From NCBI GenBank assembly GCA_000827205.1, contig KN832555.1:2240179-2304178 (forward strand): DNA of 64,000 nt, in the 5' to 3' direction. The notes under the pieces are model-generated. The model saw nothing but the letters and a program-made list of their open reading frames with translations. It was not told the origin of the DNA and ran no database searches. Below, one piece after another: positions 12,007 to 23,905 of the stretch (the stretch's first letter is position 1; every line of letters begins with the position of its first letter). This stretch comes from Plicaturopsis crispa FD-325 SS-3. Lineage: Eukaryota > Basidiomycota > Agaricomycetes > Amylocorticiales > Amylocorticiaceae. The position numbers and the translations under genes are program-made.

Positions 12007-15000
12007 ATGGGTCTCGCCGCAGGAGACACCGGGCAAAATGTCCAAGAACATGATCCTGAATTTCCTCAACTGACGTCCGAGCCCACTCGTCCCGCGGACG
12101 TGTACGAGGCGGAGGAGGCGTTCAATGCCCTCGCACGCCAGCTTTCAGGCGGAGGGGCCCGCCCTGAGATTTCACGCGGCCACTCTGTCACGTCAACCGT
12201 GCGCGTCGACGAAAAGGATCCCGAGAAGGGTGTCGTGAAGGATGCGAATGGCGAGTCTGAGACCTTCGACCTTCGAGAGTACCTCGCCGCCTCCACGGAC
12301 GCTCACCAGTCGGCCGGCATCAAGCACAAGCATGTCGGCGTGACGTGGGAGGACCTCGAGGTCAACGTCGTGGGCGGCGCAGACATGAAGTTCTACATCA
12401 GGACTTTCGGCAGTAAGTTTCTTTGTTTTCGTCGCGAATTTTGACTGCGTGGTGACATGTGTTGCAGTGGCACTCATGGAGTTCTTCATATCACCATTCC
12501 TTATCTTAATGTACTTGATCAACCAAGTCCGTCCGTCCAAACGTCCGCCTACTCGCGCCATCCTTCAAAAGTAAGGGTTGTCTTGAAATACACGCGACGT
12601 GCAGGCACTTATACATTATGCTAGGCAATCTGGTGTACTCAAGCCTGGTGAAATGTGCTTGGTTCTCGGGTGCCCCGGCTCTGGGTGCAGTACGTTCCTG
12701 AAAGCAATAGCCAACCAGCGAGAGGAATACGCAAGCGTCACCGGCGATATTCGCTATGCCGGAATGGACGCCCAGGAAATGCACAAATATTACAAGGGTG
12801 AAGTCGCGTACAACCAGGAGGACGATATTCACATTGCTACGTGAGCATCCTCGGTTTCTGGCCACATTGATGCCGATATCTTATTTTCATTTCGCCAGTC
12901 TTACCGTCGCACAAACACTTTCTTTCGCACTGTCAACCAAGACCCCTGGCCCTAAAGGTCGTCTTCCCGGCGTCTCGAGAAAGGAATTCGACGAGGAGGT
13001 CCTCGACATGCTGTTGCGTGTTCTGAACATCTCGCACACCAAGCAGACCCTCGTCGGTGATGAATTTGTCCGTGGTGTATCTGGTGGTGAACGCAAGCGA
13101 GGTACGTCTTGTAGCCTACCATGATCATTTTCACGGTAGCTGATCTTGTTGTCCACAGTCTCCATCGCAGAGTGAGATTCCGAATATCCACCCGGTGTAG
13201 TATTAAAGCTAACCGGTTTGACTTCCAGAATGATGGCTACCCGCGCTCGTGTGCAGTGCTGGGACAACTCGACTCGTGGTCTGGATGCCTCGACTGCCCT
13301 CGACTTTGCGAAGAGCTTGCGAGTGATGACTGACGTGCTCGGCCAGACGACATTTGTTACTCTGTAAGTCCCTACCTTTTCAGCGGCTCTGATGCTCCAT
13401 CTCACGTTATGTTCCAGCTACCAGGCAGGCGAGGGTATTTACGAGCTTTTCGACAAGGTCATGGTTCTCGACCACGGACGTCAGGTCTACTACGGACCTC
13501 CTTCCGAGGCCCGTGCGTACTTCGAGCAACTCGGATACAAGTCCCTCCCCCGCCAAAGCACCCCCGACTACCTTACCGGCTGCACGGACCAGAATGAACG
13601 CCAATTCGCACCCGGCCGTTCCGAGCGCGACACACCGTCGACGCCGGAAGCTTTGGAGGCTGCGTACGCATCTTCGAACACGGCGCGCGACGTCCGCGAC
13701 CATCTTGAAAAATATAAACTCAAGATGGACACCGACAAGACCGACCACGAAGCGTTCCGAGCTGCTGTCGCCGACGACAAGAAAAAGGGCGTCTCCCAAA
13801 AGAGCCCGTATACCCTCGGGTTCACCGGCCAGGTCCGAGCATTGACGAAGCGGCAATTCCAGATGCGGTTGCAGGATAGGTTCCAACTCGTGACCAGCTT
13901 TGGATTGTCCATTGTGCGTACGCCTATGACTCTTCGGTGTATGATATGCTCACTCCGACGTGCAGGTCCTTGCGCTCGTGATCGGCGGTGCATTCTTCGG
14001 TCAACCACATACTTCAGCCGGAGCATTTACTCGGGGAGGTGTCATCTTCGTGGCATTACTGACAGTCAGTCCAATTCCGTGCTCTCATGCTCTCTCGTGC
14101 TCATGCACTTATGCGTTATTTGATAGACATGCTTGGACGCTTTCGGTGAACTACCGATGCAGATGCTTGGCCGACCAATCCTCCGGAAGCAGGTAAATTG
14201 CCACTCTTTTATACGACGAACTCCTTGTGTACTAACCGATCTCTTGCAGACCGCATACAGCTTATACAGGCCCTCCGCGATGACCGTCGCGAACACGCTT
14301 GCGGACATCCCCTTCTCGGCCGTACGCATCCTGATCTACGACATCATCGTGTATTTCATGTGCAACCTGGCCCGCTCCGGTGGAGGTTTCTGGACGTTCC
14401 ACTTGTTCAACAATTTGGCGTATATCGCCATGCAAGGATTCTTCCGTACTTTTGGTGAGTTTGTTCTCTCGTTTGTTGATCCGCAACGCATGTTCATGCC
14501 GTCAACCGACTTCTAGGACTCTTGTGCACCAACTTTGACAGCGCGTTCCGTCTCGCCACGTTCTTTGTTCCTAACATGATTCAATATGCGGTACGTCTTT
14601 TCTGCGTCCGACTCGTGTCGTTCCTCACGATCTGTGTTCGTTAGGGTTATACGATTCCCGTCTTCAACATGAAACGATGGCTCTTCTGGATTGTAAGTCA
14701 TGTCCTCGGTCGTCCCCTCTGTAGTCCGTTGTACTGATGTGGCCCATACGCAGTACTACATCAACCCCATTTCGTACGGTATGTACTAATCTCTCGCTCT
14801 CGTCGATGTCTTCATCTCATTGTCCGTTAGCTTGGGCGGGTATCATCGAGAACGAGTTCGGACGGATATCGGTATGTTTTCGTCCATCCACTTGATAAGT
14901 TACTGGCTCAAGGACGGTCTTGACTTTCAGATGACTTGCGATGGTAACTCCGTCATCCCGCGCAATGCTCCTGGCATGGACAAATATCCGTATGTTTATT

Positions 15001-18000
15001 CCGTGATTTAAGTCGGTGAACAATGCCTAATCGTCGAAAACAGAGACGTCCTCGGACCCAACCAAGCGTGCACACTCTTTGGCTCCTCTCCAGGCAGTGA
15101 GATAATATCTGGTTCCTCGTACATTAACGTTGGCTACGGCCTCCACGTCAGCGATCTGTGGATCCGTAACTTCCTTGTGTTACTCGCCTTCACTCTATTC
15201 TTCCAACTCACTCAGGTGCTCGTCATCGAGTTCCTCCCCGTATGTCTATCTCCTCATGCATGGCTTGCCTTAGCTAATCTGCCCTCACGATAGCAATACC
15301 AAGCGCAAATCTCTTTCAGCATTTTCGCAAAAGAAAACGCGGACACCAAGAAGCGCAATGAGATCCTTAAGGCGAGGAAAATTGAGAAGATGGAGCAGCG
15401 CCGGGCTGAAATCGATAACAAGGAGGCGGCTAGCGCAACGTGAGTGGTGCTGCTCGTATGTCTGCTGCCTCTTCTGATTTCTCTTCAGTGCCACTTCTAC
15501 CAAAGACGATGTTCACCGGAAGACCTTCACATGGGAGAACCTCAACTATCACGTACCTGGTACGGTCAATCACTCTGCAAGTATATTCAGTGTAACTAAC
15601 AAATCTCTTATAGTACCCGGTGGAACACGTCGCCTGCTTCATGATGTCAACGGATTTGTCAAGCCCGGCACACTCACGGCTTTGATGGGCGCATCAGGAG
15701 CTGGAAAAACGACGTGTTTGGATGTCCTCGCGCAGAGAAAAAATATCGGTGTGGTCACAGGCGATATCTTTGTAGACGGTCGTCCCCTGGACTCAGAGTT
15801 TGCCCGTGGAACTGCTTACGGTGAGTTCTCTCTGCGATTGCTGCGCGGCGTTCGGCGGATCTAATTGTATGACCTCCACAGCCGAGCAAATGGATGTGCA
15901 TGAGGGTACCTCGACTGTCCGCGAAGCAATGCGTTTCTCCGCATATCTGCGCCAGCCAGCCTCCGTTTCTGAAGCAGAGAAGAACGACTACGTCGAGGAG
16001 ATGATCGAACTGCTGGAATTGCAGGACTTGGCGGACGCGATGGTCTTCAGCTTGGGTGTGGAAGCTCGCAAACGCTTGACAATTGGCGTTGAGCTAGCGA
16101 GTAAACCGGAGCTTCTTCTCTTCCTCGGTGAGTTTGCTGGATCGCCTACTTTTCAGAGCCCAAATGCTCACCGTGCACACGAACAGATGAACCCAGCTCT
16201 GGACTGGACTCTCAGAGCGCATGGAATCTCGTGCGCTTCTTGCGCAAATTAGCTGATTCAGGTCAAGCCATTCTCGCCACCATCCACCAGCCGTCCTCTT
16301 TGCTCTTCGAGAGTTTCGACCGCTTGCTTCTCTTGGAGCGTGGCGGAGAGACCGTGTACTTTGGTGACATCGGTCCCGACTCCAGCGTCCTCCGAGACTA
16401 CTTTGCTCGCCACGGCGCCGTCTGCCCGGCCAATGTCAACCCCGCGGAATACATGCTCGAGGCGATTGGTGCAGGAGTTACTCCACGGGTCGGCGACAGG
16501 GACTGGAAGGACGTATGGCTGGACTCGCCTGAATGCCAGAAGGTCAAGGACGACATTGCTGAAATCAAGAAACAAGCGCTTGCTCTGCCTGCACCCGACA
16601 AGAAACAGCAGACCACATGTAAGTTGTCACTATGTCGCTTTGTGGATGCCCCCTCTGATATGTTTTTCCACAGACGCGGCACCTTTCTGGTATCAACTGA
16701 AGACTGTCGTACAGAGGAACAACGCGGCGCTGTGGAGGTCTCCGGACTACGTTTTCAGTCGTCTTTTCGTGCATTGCTTCGTAAGTAAATTTCGTTCGAT
16801 ACGCGATTCACATGCTGACGCTTCGATCCAGATCAGTTTGTTCATCTCGTTGAGTGTCTTGCGCCTAGGAAACAGTGTACGGGACATGCAATACCGGGTC
16901 TTCGCTATGTAAGTCACTTCAACTTCAAGCACTGTCGACGTTTTTTGACCATTCGTTTCACAGATTCTGGGTGACTATTGTCCCTGCCATCATCATGGCC
17001 CAACTCCAACCGTGCGTCCTATACCGAATGGCATATTCGTTTCCCTGGCTGACGACAACGTTTCCATAGAATGTTCATCTTCAACCGTCGTATATTCGTT
17101 CGAGGTTCGCTCCTAATCCCACCCTTATACACACAAACTCTGAACTCCTTCATTTCCAGAGGCATCCAGTCGCATCTACTCGCCGTATGTATTTGCCATC
17201 GGTCAACTCATCGGTGAAGTCCCGTACAGTGTTCTGTGCGCTGTGCTTTACTGGGTGTTATTCGTGGGTGACGTTACTACGCATGTTCTTCTCTCGCTCA
17301 TTTCAACGTTGGCAGGTATACCCTGTTGGGTTCGGGCATGGCTCGTTCGGATTGAACGGCACTGGCTTCCAACTAATGATGGTCCTCTTCATGGAGTTGT
17401 TTGGAGTGACATTAGGACAAATGATTGCAGCAATCTCGCCGAGTGTCCAGGTAAGTATTGTCCTATCTTTGGCGTCATGCAGCTCTCATATGATACCTGC
17501 AGGTCTCCGTTTTGTTCAATCCGTTCCTTGGAGTCGTGTAAGTTGCACACGTTTCGAAGTTTCCAACCATGTCCTAACACCCTGTGTCCACGAATATAGG
17601 CTAAGCACATTTGCGGGTGTTACGATCCCCTACCCAACGTTGATCCACTTCTGGAAGTCATGGCTTTACCACTTGGATCCCTACACGTACACTCTTTCTG
17701 CCATGCTCTCGACGGAACTCCAGTACGCTTTTTTCAAACCTATCGCTATGCACCGCTGACCCTCATTTTTGTATAGCGGACTGGTCATCACTTGCAAGTC
17801 CGACGAGTTCGCGGTATTCACCCCTCCTTCTGGACAGACGTGCCAGCAGTGGGCAGGCGATTTCGTCACCGCATTCAAAGGATATCTGGACAATCCGAAT
17901 GCAACGGAAGCGTGTCGTTACTGTCAATACAGAGTACGTACCTGCGTTGTTCTCGTGAAACCTCATACTGAGCATGGCATATAGGTTGGCGACGAATTCT

Positions 18001-18240
18001 ATACCCCCTTGAACATCTCAGAACACCATCGGTGGAGAGACGCTTTCATCCTTTTCTCATTCTTCAGTAAGTCCTTTTCAGATGTAATACGATTGTCCGC
18101 TAATGTGTGCTCCTTTTTACAGTCTTTAATATTATAGTGACCGTCTGTAAGTCATCATCATCCTCTCCCGACCTGCGCATTTGCTGATTTTCCTTATCTC
18201 CTCAGTCGCCTCGCGCTTCCTCCGCTACGCCAAGCGCTAG
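12007..18240 (+). CDS. PDR-type (ABCG) full-size ABC transporter
   Basis: About 1,480 residues and more than 20 introns. The order is NBD-TMD-NBD-TMD, as in yeast Pdr5 and Candida Cdr1, plasma-membrane exporters of drugs, sterols and lipids. The ATG at 12007 gives [16 protein letters not shown]1 has the divergent PDR Walker [10 protein letters not shown] (Cys in place of Lys), signature VSGGERKR and Walker B ending [10 protein letters not shown], with Asn in place of the catalytic Glu; these losses are normal for this family. NBD2 has a canonical Walker [10 protein letters not shown]. After removal of the intron at about 16130-16186, its Walker B/D-loop reads [18 protein letters not shown]; the partner signature is the usual degenerate PDR form. 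The first membrane domain runs from [18 protein letters not shown], and the second ends near the C-terminal [11 protein letters not shown]. The gene looks intact. Substrate cannot be predicted. Confidence 0.93.
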
Positions 18241-19046
18241 AAACAGTCGCTGGTCGCGATTGCCATATAGTTCCAACGAGCATCATGGATTGTCTAGACT
18301 ACGCACGCACGCACGCAGACCGTTCTCACACGACTTACGCACAATATCCATATTAGATAGAAGTCACTCACGTCTTATCACTGCAGCATCTTCCTACGTC
18401 GTACCAATACTTTATAATTACGGGAATGCAATAGAACTCCATGCTTTACATTGACAGTCGGGATCCTCGACGTAAATTCTCGATGTCTGCATGCATCGAT
18501 GGTTTTACACCCTAACACTACGAAGACATATACTTTTCGCCTTGCCGTTGTGTTTCTCCTGGCAATACATCGATGGTGTTCTTGGGCATGCAACGCGTTC
18601 CCAAGTTCTGGCTTCAATCGCTTTGCCTCGGTCGACGACTAGCTTGGATGCATGTTGGACGCGACTGTCCCGTACAGATCAAGAATACAGTATCTGATCG
18701 TATGGGGAGAGGAGTGATTTAAAAGAAGTTGTAACGAGTAACAACATAAGTTGTGTGCAGGTAGAGGTCGAGGAAGTTATCCACGGACCTGCAGGAGTGC
18801 ACATACTTAAGCGTGACAACTAGGATAGTAGGATTGGAAACGGGTCCACCTCAACATCCATTCTCCATGGAATCACAAAGCGTGGATCCTGATCTTGCGG
18901 ATCATCCAAAAGATATACATATAAGGAGTAGATATTATCGAAAGGGTTCATACAAAGTGGAGATAATGCAGGTGGTCATACACGAAGGTCATCCAAAGGA
19001 TTATGCGTCTTGTTTGGGGGCATGATGGAACTGAAGAGACGGGCTG
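18241..19046. other. Convergent 3' region, ABC transporter / prefoldin
   Basis: About 800 bases with no gene seen. It contains a small ACGC x4 microsatellite at 18301-18316 just past the transporter stop and two copies of CATCGATGGT about 70 bases apart. Presumed 3' UTRs and spacer. Confidence 0.6.
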
Positions 19047-19596
19047 TTAAATTGGGAGGATGTTCAAAATGCGAAGTGTACGCACAATGTCCCGCATTTG
19101 ATTTTGCGCGTCCTGGAATTGCTTCTCAAGATATTTTGACTGGGCGAGAAGTAAATTGAGTCCTGGAGATGCGGCCGCAACAGTCTGGAACAGTACCTTC
19201 TTGTTCAAGTTGGCAATATCGTCTGCCAACTCCTTCTCTTCGGCCTTGAGCTCTTGCTCCATTGTAGTCCGAGGGACCATCATGAACCTGTGCGGTAGAT
19301 GGGTTTGAGTGTTCTTCAGTCCCAAATGTGTACGCACATCTTGCCAACGCCCTTGTAGAGGTTTACATCGCCTTCTATATGTGTGATCTCATCGATTGTG
19401 AGTTGAAGGATTCGGCGTTCCCTGTCCTTTGCAGCCGATTGTTGACGCGATATGGTCAGTGCGCGTTGAGATTGGACGGCTGTCTGTTGGATCTGGACCA
19501 AGATCTAGAAAATCCCGGTGTGTGAGCTGGGCTGACGGATGAAAGAGTCCTAGTTGGAAGTACCTTTCTAAGAGTATCGTCGGAGAGGGCAGACAT
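19047..19596 (-). CDS. PFD1: Prefoldin subunit 1
   Basis: Three exons on the minus strand. Exon 1 (19564-19596) encodes MSALSDDTLRK. After a 58-base intron, reading resumes at ILVQIQQTAVQSQRALTISR. A second intron near 19290-19338 splits the codon in GKM-FMMVPR. The encoded protein of about 125 residues has the beta-prefoldin pattern: N-terminal helix, a central beta hairpin around YKGVGKMFMMVPR, and a C-terminal coiled coil (KYLEKQFQDAQNQMRDIVRT). Prefoldin is the hexameric co-chaperone that passes unfolded actin and tubulin to CCT; subunit 1 (Gim6) is one of its four beta-type chains. The length fits the family and all splice junctions keep frame. It diverges from SNU114 across 321 bases. 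Confidence 0.92.
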
Positions 19597-19917
19597 TTCT
19601 TTGGTCAGTCAGGCCCTCGAGAACTGGTCAGTCACGGTGGAAAGGCGTTTGGCGTTGGCGGCGAGCGCGCGTGGCAAATATTGGACGCGTCCTCGAACGC
19701 GCGGAGTTTCAAATTTTGGCTGTCTTTCCTCGTCTTGAACCTGTCCTGGCCATTTACCTCGTCTGCTTAGCGTCTGCTTCTGTTTCGGCTGCTATCTATC
19801 GACGGACGATAAGTTCTCTGCTGTCTTAACACATCCTCGACCTGTGCCTGCTTTACCCATTCGTCTCGCATATCGCCCCAGCTTTACTTCGCGAGGAAAA
19901 TCGACCTCGACCGCACT
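19597..19917. promoter_or_regulatory. Divergent promoter PFD1 / SNU114 with GGACGCGTCC palindrome
   Basis: This 321-base GC-rich region separates the two starts. It holds a perfect 10-base palindrome, GGACGCGTCC, at 19683-19692, whose core ACGCGT equals the MCB element bound by MBF in fungi. Whether it acts in cell-cycle control here is inference. Confidence 0.45.
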
Positions 19918-22900
19918 ATGGCTTCATTTGAGGACTACGACGAGTTTGGGAACTACATCGGTGCGGATTTGGACTCGGACGATGAGGAAGACGTTCCCCA
20001 AAACGAACCTCTACGCGAACCACCGCAAGCCGCACCACTCGAAGGCTACGATGACGAGCCTATGCAGACGCAGGACGAGGGCGCTTTGATGGAAATTGAC
20101 GGTGCGAAGTGCTGAAATGCTTATCGAGAATGCATACTGACCCACGACTTGATATAAGAGCCTGTCCATAATGCTGTAGTACTTCATGAAGACAAACAGT
20201 ATTACCCTTCGGCCGGGGACGTATATGGTCCAGGAGTGGAGACCCTCGTTCAAGAAGAGGACGCACAACCCTTAACGGAGCCCATAATTGCGCCAATAAA
20301 GGTTCGCAAATGGAACATCGAGGAGAAAGATATGCCGGAGACCCGGTTTGACAAGGGGTGAGGGTTTTGGAACGAGTTGAAACCGGCATTTCTAGCTAAC
20401 CATACATTTAGGTTCCTGCTCAACATGACCGCGTTCCCCGACATGATACGCAATGTGGCGGTTGTAGGACACTTGCACCACGGCAAGACGGCGCTCCTAG
20501 ACATGCTTGTGTTTGAGACACACAAATTAATGTGGGATGCGGACAAACCAGTGCGTAGGATGAGTCGTACCATATGGACGCACGCTTACCTGACGAGCCT
20601 ATAGACACGCTACACTGACACTCACGTATTGTCCCGAGAACGGGAAATTTCTATAAAATCGTCACCCATGTCTCTGATTCTGTCCACGACATCCGGAAAA
20701 TCCCACCTAGTCCACCTAATAGATACTCCAGGACACGTCAATTTTGTGGACGAAGTGGCGTCAGCTCTTCGTCTTGTTGACGGTATTGTGCTGGTCGTCG
20801 ATGTCGTGGAAGGGGTACGTCTTTTGGTATTGCGAAACTGGGCCACAGAACGCTAATAAGTAATGGTAGCTCATGGTCAATACTGAAGCTGTTCTTCGCC
20901 ATGCCCTTCAGGAAGGTATCAAAATAACGCTCGTCGTCAACAAAATCGATCGCCTTATCCTTGAGCTCCGTATCAAACCGGCGGATGCTTACTACAAAAT
21001 CAAGCACACTATTGAAGAGATTAACACCTTCATCAGGTAGGAGAATTTTGTGTTTGCAGTAGTTTTTCCTCCTGAGATGATATCTTCAGTGCTATCGACC
21101 CCAACCCAGATCTTCGACTAAGCCCAGAAAATGGCAATGTAACGTTTGCAAGCACGGACATGAATTGGTGTTTCAGTCTTCGCTCCTTCGCCCAGATGTA
21201 CGCGGATACGTACGGTACGAATATTCTTTGCCACTTCTCAAAATATCCCCTAAAACTTTTACAGGGTCTCTCGACGTCGGGTCGTTTGCTGATCGTCTCT
21301 GGGGAGACATCTACTTCAACAACGAGACCCGCAAGTTCACGCGCAAGCAAGTGGACCCCGAGAACAACCGTACATTCGTGCACTTTATCCTTGAGCCGCT
21401 GTACAAGCTCTACAGTAACGTGTTGAGTGAGGAGACTGACAACCTCAAGGAGACACTCAGCGGACTTGGCATCAGGCTTAAGCCTGTGATGTACAAGATG
21501 GATGTCAGACCTCTGCTAAAGGCCGTCCTTGACCAATTCTTCGGACCCTCGACCGGTCTCGTAGACATGATCTCCGAACATATCCCCTCTCCAGTCGAAG
21601 CTGCTGCAAGCAAAGTATGCCATTTATCAATTTTGCTGCGGGTTCTTGCTAACGAGTACACTTTGCAGATCGAGGGAACGTATTCTGGCCCCCAGACATC
21701 TGATTTGGTGGCGTCCATGAAAGCATGCGATCCGGAAGGCCCGGTAATGGTCCAGATTGCAAAACTGTACCAGACGACAGACGCACAGTCGTTCAGAGCC
21801 TTCGGTCGTGTGTTAAGTGGTACCCTCCGAAAGGGCATGGATATCAAGGTGCTCGGAGAGGGTTATTCGCCGGAGGACGAGGAAGACATGATGAAGGCGA
21901 CCGTTGACGATATATGGATTTGCGAATCGAGGTCAGTCCAGTATGCATCTTACGTAGATCATGCTAACTGTTTCGGTTTCCCAGATATGTCATCCCCGCA
22001 GAGGAGATCCCCGCCGGTAACCTAGTTCTACTGGGTGGCGTCGACGCGTCAATTTCCAAGACTGCGACGCTCGCCTCGGTCGACATTGAAGAAGACCTAC
22101 ATATCTTCCGGCCCATAAATCACATGACACAGTCCGTGTTGAAGATCGCCATCGAGCCCATCGCGCCGTCCGAGCTGCCGAAGATGTTGTCGGGATTACG
22201 GAGCATCAACAAGTCGTATCCTCTTGTTAGCACGAAGGTCGAGGAGAGTGGAGAGCACGTAGTCATTGGCACGGGCGAGCTTTACCTGGACTGTGTCATG
22301 CACGATCTGCGGAGACTCTTCGCAGAGATCGAGATCAAGGTGTCGGATCCCGTCACGAAGTTCTGCGAGACAGTGCTAGAAACAAGCGCTCTCAAGTGCT
22401 ACGCAGACACGCCCAACAAGAAGTGAGTGGTACATTTTCTGACACTGATGACACGATTTTAAATTGTCTCTACGCAGGAACAAAATTACCATGATCGCTG
22501 AACCCTTAGAACGAGGCGTTGCAGAAGACATTGAGAGGGGACGCGTCACAATGCGAATGTCTGCCAAAGAGCGTGGTAAATTCTTTGAGGAGAAATACCA
22601 GTGGGATCTGCTCGCTTCGAGATCAATATGGGCCTTTGGTCCTGATGAAAATGGGCCCAATATTCTATTGGACGACACACTTCCATCGCAGGTATGTCTG
22701 CCTCGTTTCTCCAGCCTCGGAGACCACTCTTATCCTACTGGTTTTAGATTGACAAAAAAATGCTCGGCACCGTGAAAGAGCACATCAAGCAAGGCTTCCA
22801 GTGGGGTGCTCGGGAGGGCCCTCTGTGCGACGAACGTGAGCACGCACCCTCGCCACGTGTGCGAATGTCCTGACTCACCTTGGTTCAACAGCAATGCGAA

Positions 22901-23620
22901 ATGTAAAATTCCGCGTACTTGACGCCAGTCTGGCGCAGGAGCCAATCTTCCGAGGAGGTGGACAGATTGTGCCTACTGCTCGGCGAGTCTGCTATTCGTC
23001 CTTCCTTATGGTAAGTTGATTAGCTTTGCCCAATGCGTCTATCTAATCTTGTCCCCCAGGCTACGCCTCGACTAATGGAGCCCATTTACTACGTAGAGGT
23101 TCAAGCACCTGCGGATTGCATATCTGCAGTGTACACTGTCCTTGCACGGCGCCGTGGGCATGTCACGCAAGACATACCGAAAGCTGGATCACCGTTGTAC
23201 ACGGTGAAAGCGCTGATTCCCGTAATTGACGCCAACGGCTTCGAAACCGACTTGCGGACAGCTACCCAAGGACAGGCATTCTGTCTGCAGGTATTCGACC
23301 ATTGGTCCATTGTCCCTGGTGAGTTGTGGGCGGCGCGAAATTGTGTGTCCTCCGCTAATTGATTGGCCGACCCAGGTGACCCGACGGACACGAGTATCAA
23401 GCTCCGTCCCTTGGAGCCCGCCTCCGGGCAAGCCCTTGCGAGAGACCTTGTGCTGAAGACGCGGCGGCGAAAGGGTCTCGGCGACCAGATTGCGGTGTCG
23501 AAGTACCTGGACGACGAGTTTGTGGTGAGTGCTCATCTGCATCAGCGCGTCGGAGTCGATATTGACCTTTTATTGCAGCTCGCGTTGTCGGCTTCTGGCC
23601 ACGCTGATTTGTTGGGATGA
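19918..23620 (+). CDS. SNU114: U5 snRNP GTPase Snu114 (EFTUD2)
   Basis: About 980 residues, matching the family. The ATG at 19918 gives [20 protein letters not shown], the conserved acidic N-terminus. The G domain has G1 [13 protein letters not shown]3 DTPGHVNF and G4 NKIDR. It is followed by EF-2-like domains II-V, with [10 protein letters not shown] in the G' part, [20 protein letters not shown], and [16 protein letters not shown] in the region that in EF-2 contacts RNA. The C-terminus ends [17 protein letters not shown], with the last intron at 23525-23578. Snu114 drives spliceosome activation and disassembly together with Brr2 and Prp8. At least ten short introns; no lesion seen. The stop is about 285 bases from the calnexin ATG. 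Confidence 0.96.
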
Positions 23621-23727
23621 TCTGCTGCTGCTCTGCGCCATCTTGTGTACCGTGTAGAATAATATAATAGTATTTTGCTTGCCGTTAGCTGCGAGACCGC
23701 TGTTCTGAATAGCCCGGGCGGCAGAAT

Positions 23728-23774
23728 ACGTGGGAAAAGCAATACCTGGAACGGACACGTGGTTCCTGCCACGT
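23728..23774. promoter_or_regulatory. ACGTGG cluster / inverted repeat upstream of calnexin (possible ER-stress element)
   Basis: ACGTGG occurs at 23728-23733 and 23757-23762, and its complement CCACGT at 23769-23774. The last two form a perfect inverted repeat with a 6-base spacer, about 130 bases before the calnexin ATG. ACGTGG is the core of XBP1/Hac1-type unfolded-protein-response sites, and calnexin is a classical target, so regulation by the fungal Hac1/Cib1 factor is a reasonable inference. Confidence 0.5.
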
Positions 23775-23905
23775 ATGCGCAAAGGACTTTCCTGGTATTT
23801 ATTACGGCTGCCGTCTCAGCTCTCTCTTTCTTTACACATTCTCTTGCTCGTTCTCTTAATCCCCCCCATCTCTGTTCTGCTTTCCCGTCCGGACCTTCGT
23901 ATAAT

